A DNA stretch of 64,000 bases from Aphanothece cf. minutissima CCALA 015. Lineage in GTDB: Bacteria; Cyanobacteriota; Cyanobacteriia; PCC-6307; Cyanobiaceae. The stretch spans positions 205,110 to 269,109 of the forward strand of contig PVWP01000005.1 in the NCBI GenBank assembly GCA_003003925.1, read 5' to 3'. The translations under genes and the position numbers were made by a program. Positions 36,077-45,626 of this stretch are shown here, one piece after another. A model generated the notes under the pieces. That model was not told the origin of the DNA and did no database searches. It worked only from the letters and a program-made list of their open reading frames with translations. Position 1 is the first letter of the stretch. Each line of letters opens with the position of its first letter.

Positions 36077-37405
36077 TCAGCCCAGGCGCTTCAGCTCATG
36101 GGGCGGCAGCGCCAGGAACGCCTCCCGGCTCAGCACCCGATCCCCTGATCCAGCCTCGGCATCCAGGGGCAGCAGCCGCACCTGATCGGCCCCGGCCTCC
36201 TCGTCGCCCAGCACCAGGGCCCAGCGGGCGCCGCTCCTGCGGGCCCGCTTGAGCTGCTTGTCGAAGCCGGCGCCGCTGAGATCCAGCTGCACCGCCAGGG
36301 GCGCCCCGGGGCGCTGGCGGCAGCGACGGGCGAGCTCCAGGGCGCAGGCCTCGCCCAGGGCCCCCCGGTTCACCAGGTAGAGGTCAGGCTGGGCGGCCGT
36401 CACCGGAGCCTGGGTGCCCGCCTCCATGGCCTGGCTGAGCAGCAGCACCAGCCGCTCCATGCCCAGGGCCCAGCCGATGGCGGGCGTGGGGGGGCCGCCC
36501 AGCTGCTCCACCAGGCCGTCGTAGCGCCCACCGCCACACACGGTCGCCTGGGCCCCCAGCTGGCTGCTGGTGATCTCGAAGGCGGTGTGGCCGTAGTAGT
36601 CGAGGCCCCGCACCAGGCGCGGGTTGAGCTCGAACGGGATGGCGAGGGCCTCCAGACCCTGGCGCACCCGCAGAAAGCGCCCATGGCTCTCGCCGCTGAG
36701 GGCATCGGCCAGGGTGGGGGCTCCGGCCAGCAGCGCCTGGGTGTCGGGGTTCTTGGAATCGAGCACCCGCAGGGGGTTGGTGGTGATCCGGTTCTGGGAA
36801 TCGGGATCCAGACGCTCCCGATGGGCCTCCAGCCAGGCCACCAGTTCGGCCCGGTAGCGCTGCCGGTCCTCGGGACTGCCGAGGGAGTTGAGCTCCAGGG
36901 AGAGGCCGCCCACCCCCAGGTCCATCAGCAGATCCCAGGCGATGGCGATGGCCTCGACGTCGCTGCGGGGATCGGCGTGGCCGAGGAACTCCAGGCCGAT
37001 CTGGTGGAACTGGCGCTGCCGGCCGGCCTGGGGCCGCTCGTAGCGGAACATCGGCCCGCCGTACCAGAGCCGCTGGGGTCCCTGGGCCACCAGGCCATGC
37101 TGGATCGCGGCCCGCACCACCGAGGCGGTGCCCTCGGGCCGCAGGGTGCAGCTGCGGGCGCCGCGGTCCTCGAAGCTGTACATCTCCTTGCCCACCACGT
37201 CGGTGGCCTCACCGATGCCCCGGGCGAACAGCTCCGTCACCTCGAGCAGGGGCGTGCGGATCTCCTCGACGGCGGCCCGGCGGAAGTGCTCCCTGGCGGT
37301 GGCCTCGATCCGCTGCCAGAAGGGGGTCTGACCGGGCAGCAGGTCGACCATGCCCCGCAGGCTCTGGAGCGGTTTCAAGACGGTGCGGATCGGCGAGCGC
37401 CCCAT
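36077..37405 (-). CDS. hisS: Histidyl-tRNA synthetase
   Basis: A 442-residue class II aminoacyl-tRNA synthetase. Motifs: [19 protein letters not shown] at the start, [20 protein letters not shown], motif 2 in [14 protein letters not shown] and [20 protein letters not shown], the HisA blocks [15 protein letters not shown] and [14 protein letters not shown], and motif 3 in [15 protein letters not shown]. The C-terminal anticodon-binding domain follows. ATG at 37405 chosen; the frame upstream is open but lacks family similarity. It lies 19 bases after the UDP-sugar epimerase on the same strand, so it is the last gene of that operon. Confidence 0.96.
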   Translation of the reverse strand: MGRSPIRTVLKPLQSLRGMVDLLPGQTPFWQRIEATAREHFRRAAVEEIRTPLLEVTELFARGIGEATDVVGKEMYSFEDRGARSCTLRPEGTASVVRAAIQHGLVAQGPQRLWYGGPMFRYERPQAGRQRQFHQIGLEFLGHADPRSDVEAIAIAWDLLMDLGVGGLSLELNSLGSPEDRQRYRAELVAWLEAHRERLDPDSQNRITTNPLRVLDSKNPDTQALLAGAPTLADALSGESHGRFLRVRQGLEALAIPFELNPRLVRGLDYYGHTAFEITSSQLGAQATVCGGGRYDGLVEQLGGPPTPAIGWALGMERLVLLLSQAMEAGTQAPVTAAQPDLYLVNRGALGEACALELARRCRQRPGAPLAVQLDLSGAGFDKQLKRARRSGARWALVLGDEEAGADQVRLLPLDAEAGSGDRVLSREAFLALPPHELKRLG

Positions 37406-37424
37406 TGTGCCCGAAGGGCTCAGC

Positions 37425-38453
37425 TCAGACGTCGTGGAAGGCGCGGTACCAGGCCGCAAAGGAACCGATCCCGGACTCGATCGCCGTGGAGGGGCGGAAC
37501 CCCACCCAGGACTCCAGGGCGGTGGTGTCGGCGGCGGTGGCCGGCACGTCCCCGGGCTGCATGGGCTGCAGATCCCGGATCGCCGGACGTCCGAGGGCCT
37601 GCTCGAGCAGTTCGATGAACCGCAGCAGGGGCACGGGCCGGGCATTGCCGATGTTGAAGACCCGGTGGGGGGCGGCGGCCGTGGCGGGATCGGGGTGCAG
37701 GGGATCGAAGGCCGGGTCCGGAGTGGCGGGCTTGTCGAGGCAGCGGATCACCCCCTCGACGATGTCGTCGATGAAGGTGAAATCCCGCTCCATGCGGCCC
37801 TGGTTGAACACCCGGATCGGTTCCCCGGCCAGGATCGCGCGGGCGAACAGCATCGGCGCCATGTCGGGCCGCCCCCAGGGGCCATAGACGGTGAAGAAGC
37901 GCAGGCCGGTGGCCGGCAGACCGTAGAGATGGCTGTAGGTGTGGGCCATCAGCTCATTGGCCTTCTTGGTGGCCGCATACAGGCTCACCGGATGGTTCAC
38001 CGGGTCCTGCTCGCGGAAGGGCATGTGGCGGTTGCCCCCGTAGATCGAGCTGCTGGAGGCATACACCAGATGCTCGACACCCGCGTGGCGGCAGCCTTCG
38101 AGCACCGTGCCGAACCCCACCAGATTGCTCTGGATGTAGAGCGCCGGATTGTCGATCGAGTGCCGCACCCCGGCCTGGGCGGCCAGATGCAGCACCCGGG
38201 CGGGACGGTCGGCGGCGAACAGGGCCGCCACCGCTTCGGCGTCCACCAGATCGAGCTGATGGAAATCAAAGGCTCCGGCCGGAGCCAGGGCCTGCAGCCG
38301 CTCCAGCCGGGCCCGCTTCAGGGCCGGGTCGTAGTAAGCGTTGAGATTGTCGAGCCCCACCACCCGCTCGCCCCGGGCCAGCAGGCGCTCGGCCGCCGCG
38401 GCCCCGATGAAGCCGGCGACCCCGGTGACCAGGATCGGCCCCTTCGCGGTCAA
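37425..38453 (-). CDS. UDP-glucuronate 4-epimerase-like protein
   Basis: A 342-residue extended short-chain dehydrogenase: [19 protein letters not shown] (NAD-binding), [20 protein letters not shown], which is characteristic of UDP-glucuronate 4-epimerases, the catalytic [17 protein letters not shown] (Tyr-x3-Lys), [17 protein letters not shown] and [12 protein letters not shown]. It would convert UDP-glucuronate to UDP-galacturonate. The start is TTG at 38453, overlapping the stop of the upstream UDP-xylose synthase by 4 bases. Second-last gene of the operon. A related C4-epimerase activity is possible, but the fit to the CapI-type group is good. Confidence 0.88.
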   Translation of the reverse strand: MTAKGPILVTGVAGFIGAAAAERLLARGERVVGLDNLNAYYDPALKRARLERLQALAPAGAFDFHQLDLVDAEAVAALFAADRPARVLHLAAQAGVRHSIDNPALYIQSNLVGFGTVLEGCRHAGVEHLVYASSSSIYGGNRHMPFREQDPVNHPVSLYAATKKANELMAHTYSHLYGLPATGLRFFTVYGPWGRPDMAPMLFARAILAGEPIRVFNQGRMERDFTFIDDIVEGVIRCLDKPATPDPAFDPLHPDPATAAAPHRVFNIGNARPVPLLRFIELLEQALGRPAIRDLQPMQPGDVPATAADTTALESWVGFRPSTAIESGIGSFAAWYRAFHDV

Positions 38454-39391
38454 CGGACTGCCTGCATCCGTTCCCGGAAGTAGGCGATGGTGGGCTCCAG
38501 CCCCTCCTCCAGGCTCACCTTCGGCTCCCAGCCGAGCAGCTCGCGGGCCCGGTCGATCACCGGCTGACGCTGCAGAGGGTCGTCCTGGGGCAGGGGCTGG
38601 GTGGTGAGCTCCAGCGAGGGCTGAATCCGGTCCCGGACCTTCTCGGCCAGCTGGCGGATGGTGAACTCGCCGGGGTTGCCGATGTTGATCGGGCCGGTGT
38701 GCTCCCCGTTCATCAGCCGGATCATGCCCTCGATCAGGTCATCCACGTAGCAGAAGGAGCGGGTCTGGCTGCCGTCGCCGTAGAGGGTGAGGGGCAGACC
38801 CTGCAACGCCTGAACGATGAAGTTGCTGACCACCCGGCCGTCGTCGGGGAGCATGCGGGGGCCGTAGGTGTTGAAGATGCGCATCACCCGGATCTCGGTG
38901 CCGTGCATGCGCTGGTAATCGAAGCAGAGCGTCTCGGCGATCCTTTTGCCTTCGTCGTAGCAGGAGCGGATGCCGATGGTGTTGACGCAGCCCCGGTAGC
39001 TCTCGGGCTGGGGATGGACCTCCGGATCGCCGTAGACCTCACTGGTGCTGGCCAGCAGCAGCCGGGCGCCGACGCGTCGCGCCAGCCCGAGCATGTTGTA
39101 GGTGCCGAGGAAGCTGGTCTTGGCGGTCTTGATCGGGTTCGACTGGTAGTGCACCGGCGAGGCCGGGCAGGCGAGGTGCCAGATCCGGTCGATCTCCAGG
39201 CGAATCGGCTCGGTGACGTCGTGGCGGATCAGCTCGAAGCTGGGGTGACCCAGCCAGTGGCGGATGTTGTCCTTGCGACCGGTGTAGAAGTTGTCGAGGC
39301 AGATCACCTCCTCGCCGGCCTCCATCAGCCGGTCGACGAGATGGGATCCGAGGAAGCCGGCCCCGCCCGTGATCAGATTGCGCCGCGTCAC
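38450..39391 (-). CDS. UDP-glucuronate decarboxylase (UDP-xylose synthase)
   Basis: A 313-residue enzyme that oxidises and decarboxylates UDP-glucuronate to UDP-xylose. Evidence: [78 protein letters not shown], the catalytic [13 protein letters not shown] and [37 protein letters not shown]. These are the UXS signature blocks. The start is GTG at 39391, directly after the dehydrogenase stop. Downstream it overlaps the 4-epimerase. Confidence 0.95.
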   Translation of the reverse strand: MTRRNLITGGAGFLGSHLVDRLMEAGEEVICLDNFYTGRKDNIRHWLGHPSFELIRHDVTEPIRLEIDRIWHLACPASPVHYQSNPIKTAKTSFLGTYNMLGLARRVGARLLLASTSEVYGDPEVHPQPESYRGCVNTIGIRSCYDEGKRIAETLCFDYQRMHGTEIRVMRIFNTYGPRMLPDDGRVVSNFIVQALQGLPLTLYGDGSQTRSFCYVDDLIEGMIRLMNGEHTGPINIGNPGEFTIRQLAEKVRDRIQPSLELTTQPLPQDDPLQRQPVIDRARELLGWEPKVSLEEGLEPTIAYFRERMQAVR

Positions 39392-40804
39392 TCAGCCCTC
39401 ACCAACCCTCCAGACGTTAAGACCCGCCGCCCGGGCGGCCGCAGCATCGGCGATGGCCCTGGCGTCGAACAGCCAGGCCGGACGGCGCATCACCGCCGCG
39501 ATCGCGCCCCAGTCGAGCCGGGCGTAGTCACGCCATTCGGTGAGGATCAGCACCGCATCGGCTCCGGCGGCCGCCTCCAGCGGCGATGGCGCCGTCTGCC
39601 AGCCGCCGTCGGCCGGTGAAGAGGGCAGGCCGAGGTCCTCGGCGATCTGGGCAGCTGACACCTTCGGATCCACGATCACCAGACGGGCCCCCTCCTCGAT
39701 CAGGTCCTGGCAGATGCGGATGGCGGGGGCCTCGCGGGTGTCGTTGGTGTCCGCCTTGAAGGCGAAGCCCAGCACCGCCAGCCGCTTGCCGGTGACGGTG
39801 CCGAACAGGCGCTGGACCACCAGCCGGGCGATGCGGTCCTGCTGCCAGGTGTTGAGGGTCACCACCTGCTCCCAGTAGCCCGCCACCTCTTCGAGCCCGT
39901 AGTGACGGCAGAGGTACACCAGGTTGAGGATGTCCTTCTGGAAGCAGCTGCCGCCGAAGCCGGGTCCGGCCTGCAGGAACTTGGCGCCGATCCTGGAATC
40001 GGTGCCGATGGCGCGGCCCACCTCGCGCACGTCGGCCCCGGTGGCCTCACACAGGGCGGCGATGCTGTTGATCGAGGAGATCCGCTGGGCGAGATAGGCG
40101 TTGGCGGTGAGCTTGGAGAGCTCACTGCTCCAGAGATTGGTGCGCAGGATCCGTTCCTGGGGCACCCAGGTGCCGTAGATCCCGGCCAGGGATTCGATCG
40201 CCGCAGGGTCCTCGCCGCCGATCAGCACCCGATCGGGGGCCTCGAGGTCGGCGATCGCCGTGCCCTCGGCCAGGAACTCGGGATTGGAGAGCACGGCGAA
40301 GGTCTTGGCTTGCCGGCGATCGCCCTCCGGGCGGTTCTGCTGGGCGGCCCCCAGGATCGCCTTCACCGTCTCGGCGGTGCGGACGGGCAGGGTGCTCTTC
40401 TCCACCACGATCGTGTGGCCCCGGGCGGAGGCGGCCACCTGGCGGGCCGAAGCCTCGATCCAGCGCAGATCACTCGCCTGGCCGGCCCCCACGCCCTTGG
40501 TCTTGGTGGGGGTGTTCACCGAGAGAAACACCATGTCGGCGGCGGCGATGGCCGCATCCACCTCGGTGGTGAAGTGGAGGTTGCGCCCCCTGGCCCGGCC
40601 CACCACCGCATCCAGTCCGGGTTCGTACACCGGCAGGCGGCTCAGATCCGGGTCGTTCCAGGCCGCGATCCGCTCGGCATTGAGGTCAACCACCGTGACC
40701 TGAATCCCGGGACAACGGTCGGCGATCACGGCCATCGTCGGCCCCCCCACATAGCCCGCCCCGATGCAACAGATGGTGCGAATCGGCGGATGGGCCGGGT
40801 CCAT
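39392..40804 (-). CDS. UDP-glucose 6-dehydrogenase
   Basis: A 470-residue NAD enzyme making UDP-glucuronate from UDP-glucose, the entry point for the two downstream enzymes. Blocks: ICCIGAGYVGGPTMAVIA, VFLSVNTPTKTKGVGAGQAS, VVEKSTLPVRTAETV, LSNPEFLAEGTAI, the catalytic-cysteine region AGPGFGGSCFQKDILNLVYL, and LGFAFKADTNDTREAPAI. The length and these long blocks resemble the eukaryote-like form of the enzyme rather than the shorter bacterial Ugd. First gene of the operon with UXS, 4-epimerase and hisS; it is divergent to galE. Confidence 0.96.
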   Translation of the reverse strand: MDPAHPPIRTICCIGAGYVGGPTMAVIADRCPGIQVTVVDLNAERIAAWNDPDLSRLPVYEPGLDAVVGRARGRNLHFTTEVDAAIAAADMVFLSVNTPTKTKGVGAGQASDLRWIEASARQVAASARGHTIVVEKSTLPVRTAETVKAILGAAQQNRPEGDRRQAKTFAVLSNPEFLAEGTAIADLEAPDRVLIGGEDPAAIESLAGIYGTWVPQERILRTNLWSSELSKLTANAYLAQRISSINSIAALCEATGADVREVGRAIGTDSRIGAKFLQAGPGFGGSCFQKDILNLVYLCRHYGLEEVAGYWEQVVTLNTWQQDRIARLVVQRLFGTVTGKRLAVLGFAFKADTNDTREAPAIRICQDLIEEGARLVIVDPKVSAAQIAEDLGLPSSPADGGWQTAPSPLEAAAGADAVLILTEWRDYARLDWGAIAAVMRRPAWLFDARAIADAAAARAAGLNVWRVGEG

Positions 40805-40932
40805 GGGGGATGGCAGTGCTGCGGGGACATTACCGCCATTGCCTGGCTTTGGCCGTGGCCGGGCGGGGAGAGGGCGGTGCCGGAGGTTAAGGACGGGTAA
40901 GTTGTGGCCGAGAGCCTGACGGGGGCCGGTCC

Positions 40933-42084
40933 TTGACCACGGTGCTGCTGACGGGAGGAGCCGGATTCATCGGCAGTCACACCTGTCTGACGCTGCTGGA
41001 GGCCGGTCACCGGGTGGTGGTGATCGACGACTTCAGCAACGGCCGTCCCGAAGCCCTGCGCCGCGTGAGCGAACTGGCCGGGCTGGGGGGCTGGCGGCAG
41101 CTGTCACCGGAGCGCTGGGCCGCAGGGGATGGGGGCCAGGCCCGGTTCACCCTGCTGAAGGGAGATGTGCGCTGCCCCCTCGACCTCGACCGGGCCTTCG
41201 GGGAGGTGGAGGCGATGGGCGGCGGCGGTATCGCCGCCGTGCTCCACTTCGCCGGCCTCAAGGCGGTGGGGGAATCGATGGGCCAGCCCCTGCGCTACTG
41301 GGACGTGAACGTCGTCGGGGCGGTCCGGCTGCTGGAGGCCATGGACCGCCACGGCTGTCAGACGCTCGTCTTCAGCAGCAGCGCCACCCTTTACGGCCTC
41401 ACCGACCGGGTGCCGATCCCCGAGACGGCCCCGCTGCAGCCGATCAATCCCTACGGCTACACCAAGGCCGCGGTGGAGCGGATGCTGGCCGATGTGGCCG
41501 CCAGCACCCCCGGCTGGCGCATCGCCCTGCTGCGTTACTTCAACCCGGTGGGCGCCCACCCCAGCGGGCGCATCGGCGAGGACCCCTCCGGCCCCCCCAA
41601 CAATCTGTTTCCCTTCCTGTGCCAGGTGGCGGCGGGGCGCCGCCAGCGGCTGGAGGTGTTCGGTGGCGACTGGCCCACCCCCGACGGCACGGGCGTCCGC
41701 GACTACTTGCACGTCATGGATCTGGCCGAGGGCCACGGCCGGGCCCTCGAGGTGCTCCAGGCGGAGCCACCCCAGCTGCTCACCCTCAATCTCGGCAGTG
41801 GTCGCGGCCACTCCGTGCTCGATCTGGTGCGCAGCTTCGAGGCCACCAACCACCTGACCCTGCCCTACGCGGTGGTGGAACGCCGGCCGGGGGATTCCGC
41901 CATCAGCGTCGCCGATCCCCGCGAGGCGTCGCGGCGCATGGGCTGGCGGACCCGACGCTCCCTGGCGGACATCTGCCGCGATGGCTGGGCCTGGCAGCGC
42001 GCCAATCCCGAGGGCTATCGCAGCGACAGCGATCGGCAGGCCGAGCCCGGGCGGGCCCTCATCGAGGTGCAGGGGGTGTCCTGA
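40933..42084 (+). CDS. galE: UDP-glucose 4-epimerase
   Basis: A 383-residue epimerase making UDP-galactose. VLLTGGAGFIGSHTCLTLLE, VVIDDFSNGRPEAL, LHFAGLKAVGESMGQPLRYW, SSSATLYG, the catalytic NPYGYTKAAVERML, LRYFNPVGAHPSGRIGEDP, NNLFPFLCQVA and GTGVRDYLHVMDLAEGH are all GalE features. Start is the TTG at 40933 directly before the first strand; no ATG is near. A loop around residues 48-65 is longer than usual. Its 3' end overlaps the convergent membrane-protein gene by 26 bases. Confidence 0.94.
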   Translation: MTTVLLTGGAGFIGSHTCLTLLEAGHRVVVIDDFSNGRPEALRRVSELAGLGGWRQLSPERWAAGDGGQARFTLLKGDVRCPLDLDRAFGEVEAMGGGGIAAVLHFAGLKAVGESMGQPLRYWDVNVVGAVRLLEAMDRHGCQTLVFSSSATLYGLTDRVPIPETAPLQPINPYGYTKAAVERMLADVAASTPGWRIALLRYFNPVGAHPSGRIGEDPSGPPNNLFPFLCQVAAGRRQRLEVFGGDWPTPDGTGVRDYLHVMDLAEGHGRALEVLQAEPPQLLTLNLGSGRGHSVLDLVRSFEATNHLTLPYAVVERRPGDSAISVADPREASRRMGWRTRRSLADICRDGWAWQRANPEGYRSDSDRQAEPGRALIEVQGVS

Positions 42085-44023
42085 GGTACAGCCGCATCCC
42101 GTGGGCGTGCCGCACCAGCGGAAACCCCACCCGAGCGAGCTGGGCCGTGGAGAGCCGGTTGATGGAGAGATCGCCGTAGCGGCTGACCAGATCGGGCTGC
42201 CAGTGGTTGCTGGCCCGGGCGATCCGGCTCTCGTAGGGCGGGTAGGCATCGCGCAGCAGCACCACATCCACCCGCCGCCCATCGAGCCAGGCCCGCAGCG
42301 CGGCGGGGGAGGCCAGGGCGCTGCGCAGCCCCGGGTACTGGCCCGTCTCCACCGTGGGCGCCGCCAGCCTGGTGATGTCCCTGGCGGCCAGCGGAACCAG
42401 GCACTGGCGCATGCCCAGCACCGCGCCGACGAAGGGATCGCTCAGCAGGGTCCGGCCCTGGAGCCGCGGTTCCCGCTCGCACAGCTCCTGCAGCGGCTCG
42501 AGGATCGGCTCGATGGTGGCGCCATCCGCCGGCCGCACCTCCTCCAGGGGGGTGAGCAGGTGGGGCACCTTGGAGGCGAACACATTGGTCTCGCCCTGCA
42601 GCCCGAGCGGGACCGCCAGCACGGCGATCAGTCCGGCCAGCAGCACCATCAGGATCCCGCGTGCCCATGACAACCCCCAGAAGCGCTGCCGCCGCCCGAC
42701 GGGGTCGAGGGCCCGGGCCATCGCCGGGATGCTGATCCAGAACAGACTCGTCCACACCAGCCGGTAGGCGCTGTCCGGCTCGATCAGCTTGAAGACCAGG
42801 TCGCTGACGAAGGGGGCCCACCACTCCAGCAGCACCAGCGGCGGCAGCAGCGCCAGGGCCAGCACCGCGCCGGGGACGGGACGCCGGCCCCTCCAGGCCA
42901 CGGCACAGGCCAGGGACAGCCCCAGGGCCGCCAGAAACACCGGCTCCCAGGTGGCCACCGGCAGACTGGGCCAGAAATAGAAGAAGCGGTGGCCCAGAAG
43001 CCGGTAGTCGTGGACGAAGCGCATCGTCTCCGGCCAGGCGTAGAAGGAGGCGAGCCGCTCCGGCCAGGGAAGCCTGTTCAGGGCCAGCAGCACCAGGCCC
43101 GCCAGCGCCAGAGAGACCCCTAGTCGCCGCCGGGAGGGCCAGACCACCAGGCTGGCGGCCGTGGCGACGATCAGCAGGTTGACCGTCAGGAAGGCGGTCA
43201 CGCCATGGGCGTGATAGGCCAGGTAAGCGGCCCCCAGCAGCAGCGCCGTCGCCGCGCCCAGCGGGCGGGCGCCCGGCCAGCACGGCCGCTGCAGCAGCCG
43301 CAGCAGCGGCGTGGCGGCGGCCAGCAGCAGGGCCAGTCCGGGCAGGGTGCCATTGAGGGCGATCTGGTGGAAGAAGGAGAAGTTCTGGTGCCCCATGCCC
43401 AGCAGGAACAGCAGGGCCGTGAGCCAGGCGAGGGCCACCCGGCCGGTGAGGCGCAGGCAGAGCTGGCAGCTGGCGGTCAGCACCAGGAAGGTGTTCAGCG
43501 CCGCCACCAGGCTGGCCCGCCATGGGGCCAGGGCGTCGGGGAAGCCGAACAGATAGCTGGCCGCGGTGAAGAACCAGTTGGCCGGGGCCCGGTAGCGCAC
43601 CGGGTCGAGGCGCACCGTGTCGAGCAGGTCGCTGCCGAAATAGGTCGTGTAGTAGACGAAGCCATCGGAGGGAAACTCCAGCACCACCCCGCGCAGGGCC
43701 AGGGCGATGGCACACACCAGCGCGGGGGCCAGCACCGCCAGCAACGGCCGCCCCAGGGCCGGGTCGGCCAGCCGCTGACGCCAGCGCTGCGGCCGGATCC
43801 CCACGGTTACCGCCACCACAAGCAGGTCGATCACGACCAGCAGCCCATAGGCCTGACGCAGCGTGGGCCCCGCCGGCAGCAGGGACAGCCAGCCGATGGC
43901 GGCCCAGGAGCCCACCCCCAGCAGCAACATCTGCCAGCTGGGCCGGCGCCAGCGCCATCCCCACAGCAGCGGTGCGGCGATGGCCAGCAGCAGCGGCAGA
44001 AAGGGTTGGGTCAGCGCTGCCAT
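42059..44023 (-). CDS. Large polytopic membrane protein, possible GT-C glycosyltransferase
   Basis: A 654-residue protein with about 11-13 hydrophobic helices in the first 470 residues (for example FLPLLLAIAAPLLWGW, LLAVLAPALVCAIALAL, LILLGAAYLAY-like stretches and MVLLAGLIAVLAVPLGL), then a soluble C-terminal domain of about 170 residues. The early loop FPSDGFVYYTTYFGSDLLD contains acidic residues after the first helices, as in GT-C enzymes using polyprenyl-phosphate sugars, but I cannot confirm a family. Neighbouring nucleotide-sugar genes make a cell-surface glycan role plausible. Start at ATG 44023, which has a TAGGGT box 27 bases upstream. Confidence 0.7.
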   Translation of the reverse strand: MAALTQPFLPLLLAIAAPLLWGWRWRRPSWQMLLLGVGSWAAIGWLSLLPAGPTLRQAYGLLVVIDLLVVAVTVGIRPQRWRQRLADPALGRPLLAVLAPALVCAIALALRGVVLEFPSDGFVYYTTYFGSDLLDTVRLDPVRYRAPANWFFTAASYLFGFPDALAPWRASLVAALNTFLVLTASCQLCLRLTGRVALAWLTALLFLLGMGHQNFSFFHQIALNGTLPGLALLLAAATPLLRLLQRPCWPGARPLGAATALLLGAAYLAYHAHGVTAFLTVNLLIVATAASLVVWPSRRRLGVSLALAGLVLLALNRLPWPERLASFYAWPETMRFVHDYRLLGHRFFYFWPSLPVATWEPVFLAALGLSLACAVAWRGRRPVPGAVLALALLPPLVLLEWWAPFVSDLVFKLIEPDSAYRLVWTSLFWISIPAMARALDPVGRRQRFWGLSWARGILMVLLAGLIAVLAVPLGLQGETNVFASKVPHLLTPLEEVRPADGATIEPILEPLQELCEREPRLQGRTLLSDPFVGAVLGMRQCLVPLAARDITRLAAPTVETGQYPGLRSALASPAALRAWLDGRRVDVVLLRDAYPPYESRIARASNHWQPDLVSRYGDLSINRLSTAQLARVGFPLVRHAHGMRLYLRTPPAPR

Positions 44024-44050
44024 TCGGCGCAGGGGAAGCCGCTGCCCCGT

Positions 44051-44056
44051 GACCCT
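44051..44056 (-). promoter_or_regulatory. Possible -10 box of the large membrane-protein gene
   Basis: Minus-strand TAGGGT, part of a CCCTAGGG palindrome, 27 bases before the ATG at 44023. It lies in the 69-base gap after the CCA-adding enzyme gene. Confidence 0.3.
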
Positions 44057-44092
44057 AGGGGACCTGCCGGGATGGCCCGTTGCGGCGACGGC

Positions 44093-45364
44093 TCAGGGCC
44101 GCTCGTCCCGCAGCCGCTCCCCCCGCAGCTCCCGCAGGCGCTCCCCCAGGGCCGGTCCCGGCCGCAGGCCGGCGGCGATCAGCTCGCCCGCCGACACCGG
44201 AGAGGGGAGATGGCGCCAGCGGCACCACCAGCGCAGCAGGGGCCGCCGCGGCAGGGCCCCGCTCACCAGCGCCAGGGCGACGGCCTCGGCGGACCAGCCG
44301 GGCCGCTCCAGGAAGCGGGTCCAGGCCTCGGCCGTGGCGGGTGGCGCCTCCAGGGCCTGCCAGCCCTGACGCAGCAGGGCCAGCTGGGCCAGCAGCCGCT
44401 GCTGCCCGTGGGGGAGCTGCAGCCGTGCCGCCACGGTCACCGCCGACGTGCTGCCGGCCAGCAGGGCCGCCAGGGGAGGGAGGCCGCAGCGCCGGGCCCA
44501 GCGGAGGCGGCGGCGCCAACCCCTGTCGTTCTGCAGCGCCGGATCCACCAGCACCAGGGCGCCCCACGCCTGCAGACAGCCCAGCGCCGCCTCCCACGGT
44601 TCCCGCTCCAGCAACAGCTCCAGCTCCATCCGCAGCCGCGTGCCCAGGGCGGGCGGCACCCGTCCGCTGCCGGCGCCACGGCTCGCCTCCCCCCAGGGCC
44701 AGCGCGCCAGGGTGGCGCGGAGCTGCTCCAGGCTGGCCGGGGCCAGGCTGAACCCCAGCCGGGCGGCATAGCGGGCGGCCCGCACGATCCGGGTGGGATC
44801 GTCCTCCACACTCCTGGGGTGGAGCAGGCGCAGCTGCCGCCGGCCCAGGTCGGCCCGGCCGCCATGGGGATCGAGCAAGGACAGGCTGGGTCCAGAGCTG
44901 GCGAACACCAGGGCCATCGCGTTGATGCTGAAGTCGCGGCGGGCGAGATCCTCCTCCAGGGACCCGTCGATCACCACGGGGTTCTCCCCGGGGGCCGGGT
45001 AGGTCTCGCGGCGGGCGCTGGCCAGGTCGAGCAGGATCCCGTCCAGCTCCAGCTCGACGGTGCCGAAGGCCTGGTGAAACTGGCAGAAACCCACCGCCGC
45101 GGCCGGGACATCCGCCAGCAGGGTTTCGGCCAGGCGATGGGCCGCCGGTCGCGGATCGGCCGGATCGGCCCCCGGGGCCAGCTCCACCACCAGGTCGATG
45201 TCCGGCAGGCCCCGAAGGGGATCGCGATGCACCCGATGCAGCAGCAGATCGCGCACGGCGCCACCCACGACGGCCAGCACGGCGCAATCCGCCGACCGAT
45301 GGAAGGCGGCCAGCAGCCGGGGGGGCAGGGAGAGATCTCCGGCATCGATCGCGGAGACCGTCAT
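44093..45364 (-). CDS. CCA tRNA nucleotidyltransferase / poly(A) polymerase family protein
   Basis: A 423-residue class II nucleotidyltransferase that adds or repairs the CCA end of tRNA. The catalytic head has LAVVGGAVRDLLLHR and DIDLVVELAPG with the metal-binding Asp-x-Asp, then LEEDLARRDFSINAMAL, DPHGGRADLGRRQLRLLH and the RDPTRIVRAARYAARLGF-like segment DPTRIVRAARYAARLGFSL for ATP/CTP selection. The C-terminal half is a variable helical body. ATG at 45364 is chosen; the frame is open further but loses similarity. Some cyanobacteria split A- and CC-adding activities, so exact specificity is open. Confidence 0.9.
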   Translation of the reverse strand: MTVSAIDAGDLSLPPRLLAAFHRSADCAVLAVVGGAVRDLLLHRVHRDPLRGLPDIDLVVELAPGADPADPRPAAHRLAETLLADVPAAAVGFCQFHQAFGTVELELDGILLDLASARRETYPAPGENPVVIDGSLEEDLARRDFSINAMALVFASSGPSLSLLDPHGGRADLGRRQLRLLHPRSVEDDPTRIVRAARYAARLGFSLAPASLEQLRATLARWPWGEASRGAGSGRVPPALGTRLRMELELLLEREPWEAALGCLQAWGALVLVDPALQNDRGWRRRLRWARRCGLPPLAALLAGSTSAVTVAARLQLPHGQQRLLAQLALLRQGWQALEAPPATAEAWTRFLERPGWSAEAVALALVSGALPRRPLLRWWCRWRHLPSPVSAGELIAAGLRPGPALGERLRELRGERLRDERP

Positions 45365-45626
45365 CGAGGCAGGCCCATGGAGCGCTGTCCAGAAGGCGCA
45401 GGGTACACTCGGGCCAACGACATCGTGCGACGTCCCGATACATAAACCTCGGGAAGGTGTCCGCCGGTCATTGCTCCTGGAAGCCGCCACGGGCAGACGT
45501 CACGGGCAGTCACCACAGCCCGTCGGCACGGCCAGCCGCCCGCCCATCGCCAGACCATCCACCGATGGGCCGAACCAGTGACGGCAAGCACCAACAACGA
45601 CATCCAACAAGTCACATCCAAACCGT

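Noticed and set aside
43201-45445. Very long plus-strand frame opposite the CCA-adding enzyme and membrane protein
   Set aside because: It spans two motif-supported or helix-rich genes on the other strand and its translation is Gln/Gly/Arg repeats typical of a shadow.
45365-45626. Possible tRNA or small RNA in the longest gap
   Set aside because: No cloverleaf, T-loop motif or stable hairpin with T-run was seen; it most likely holds only promoters for the divergent genes.
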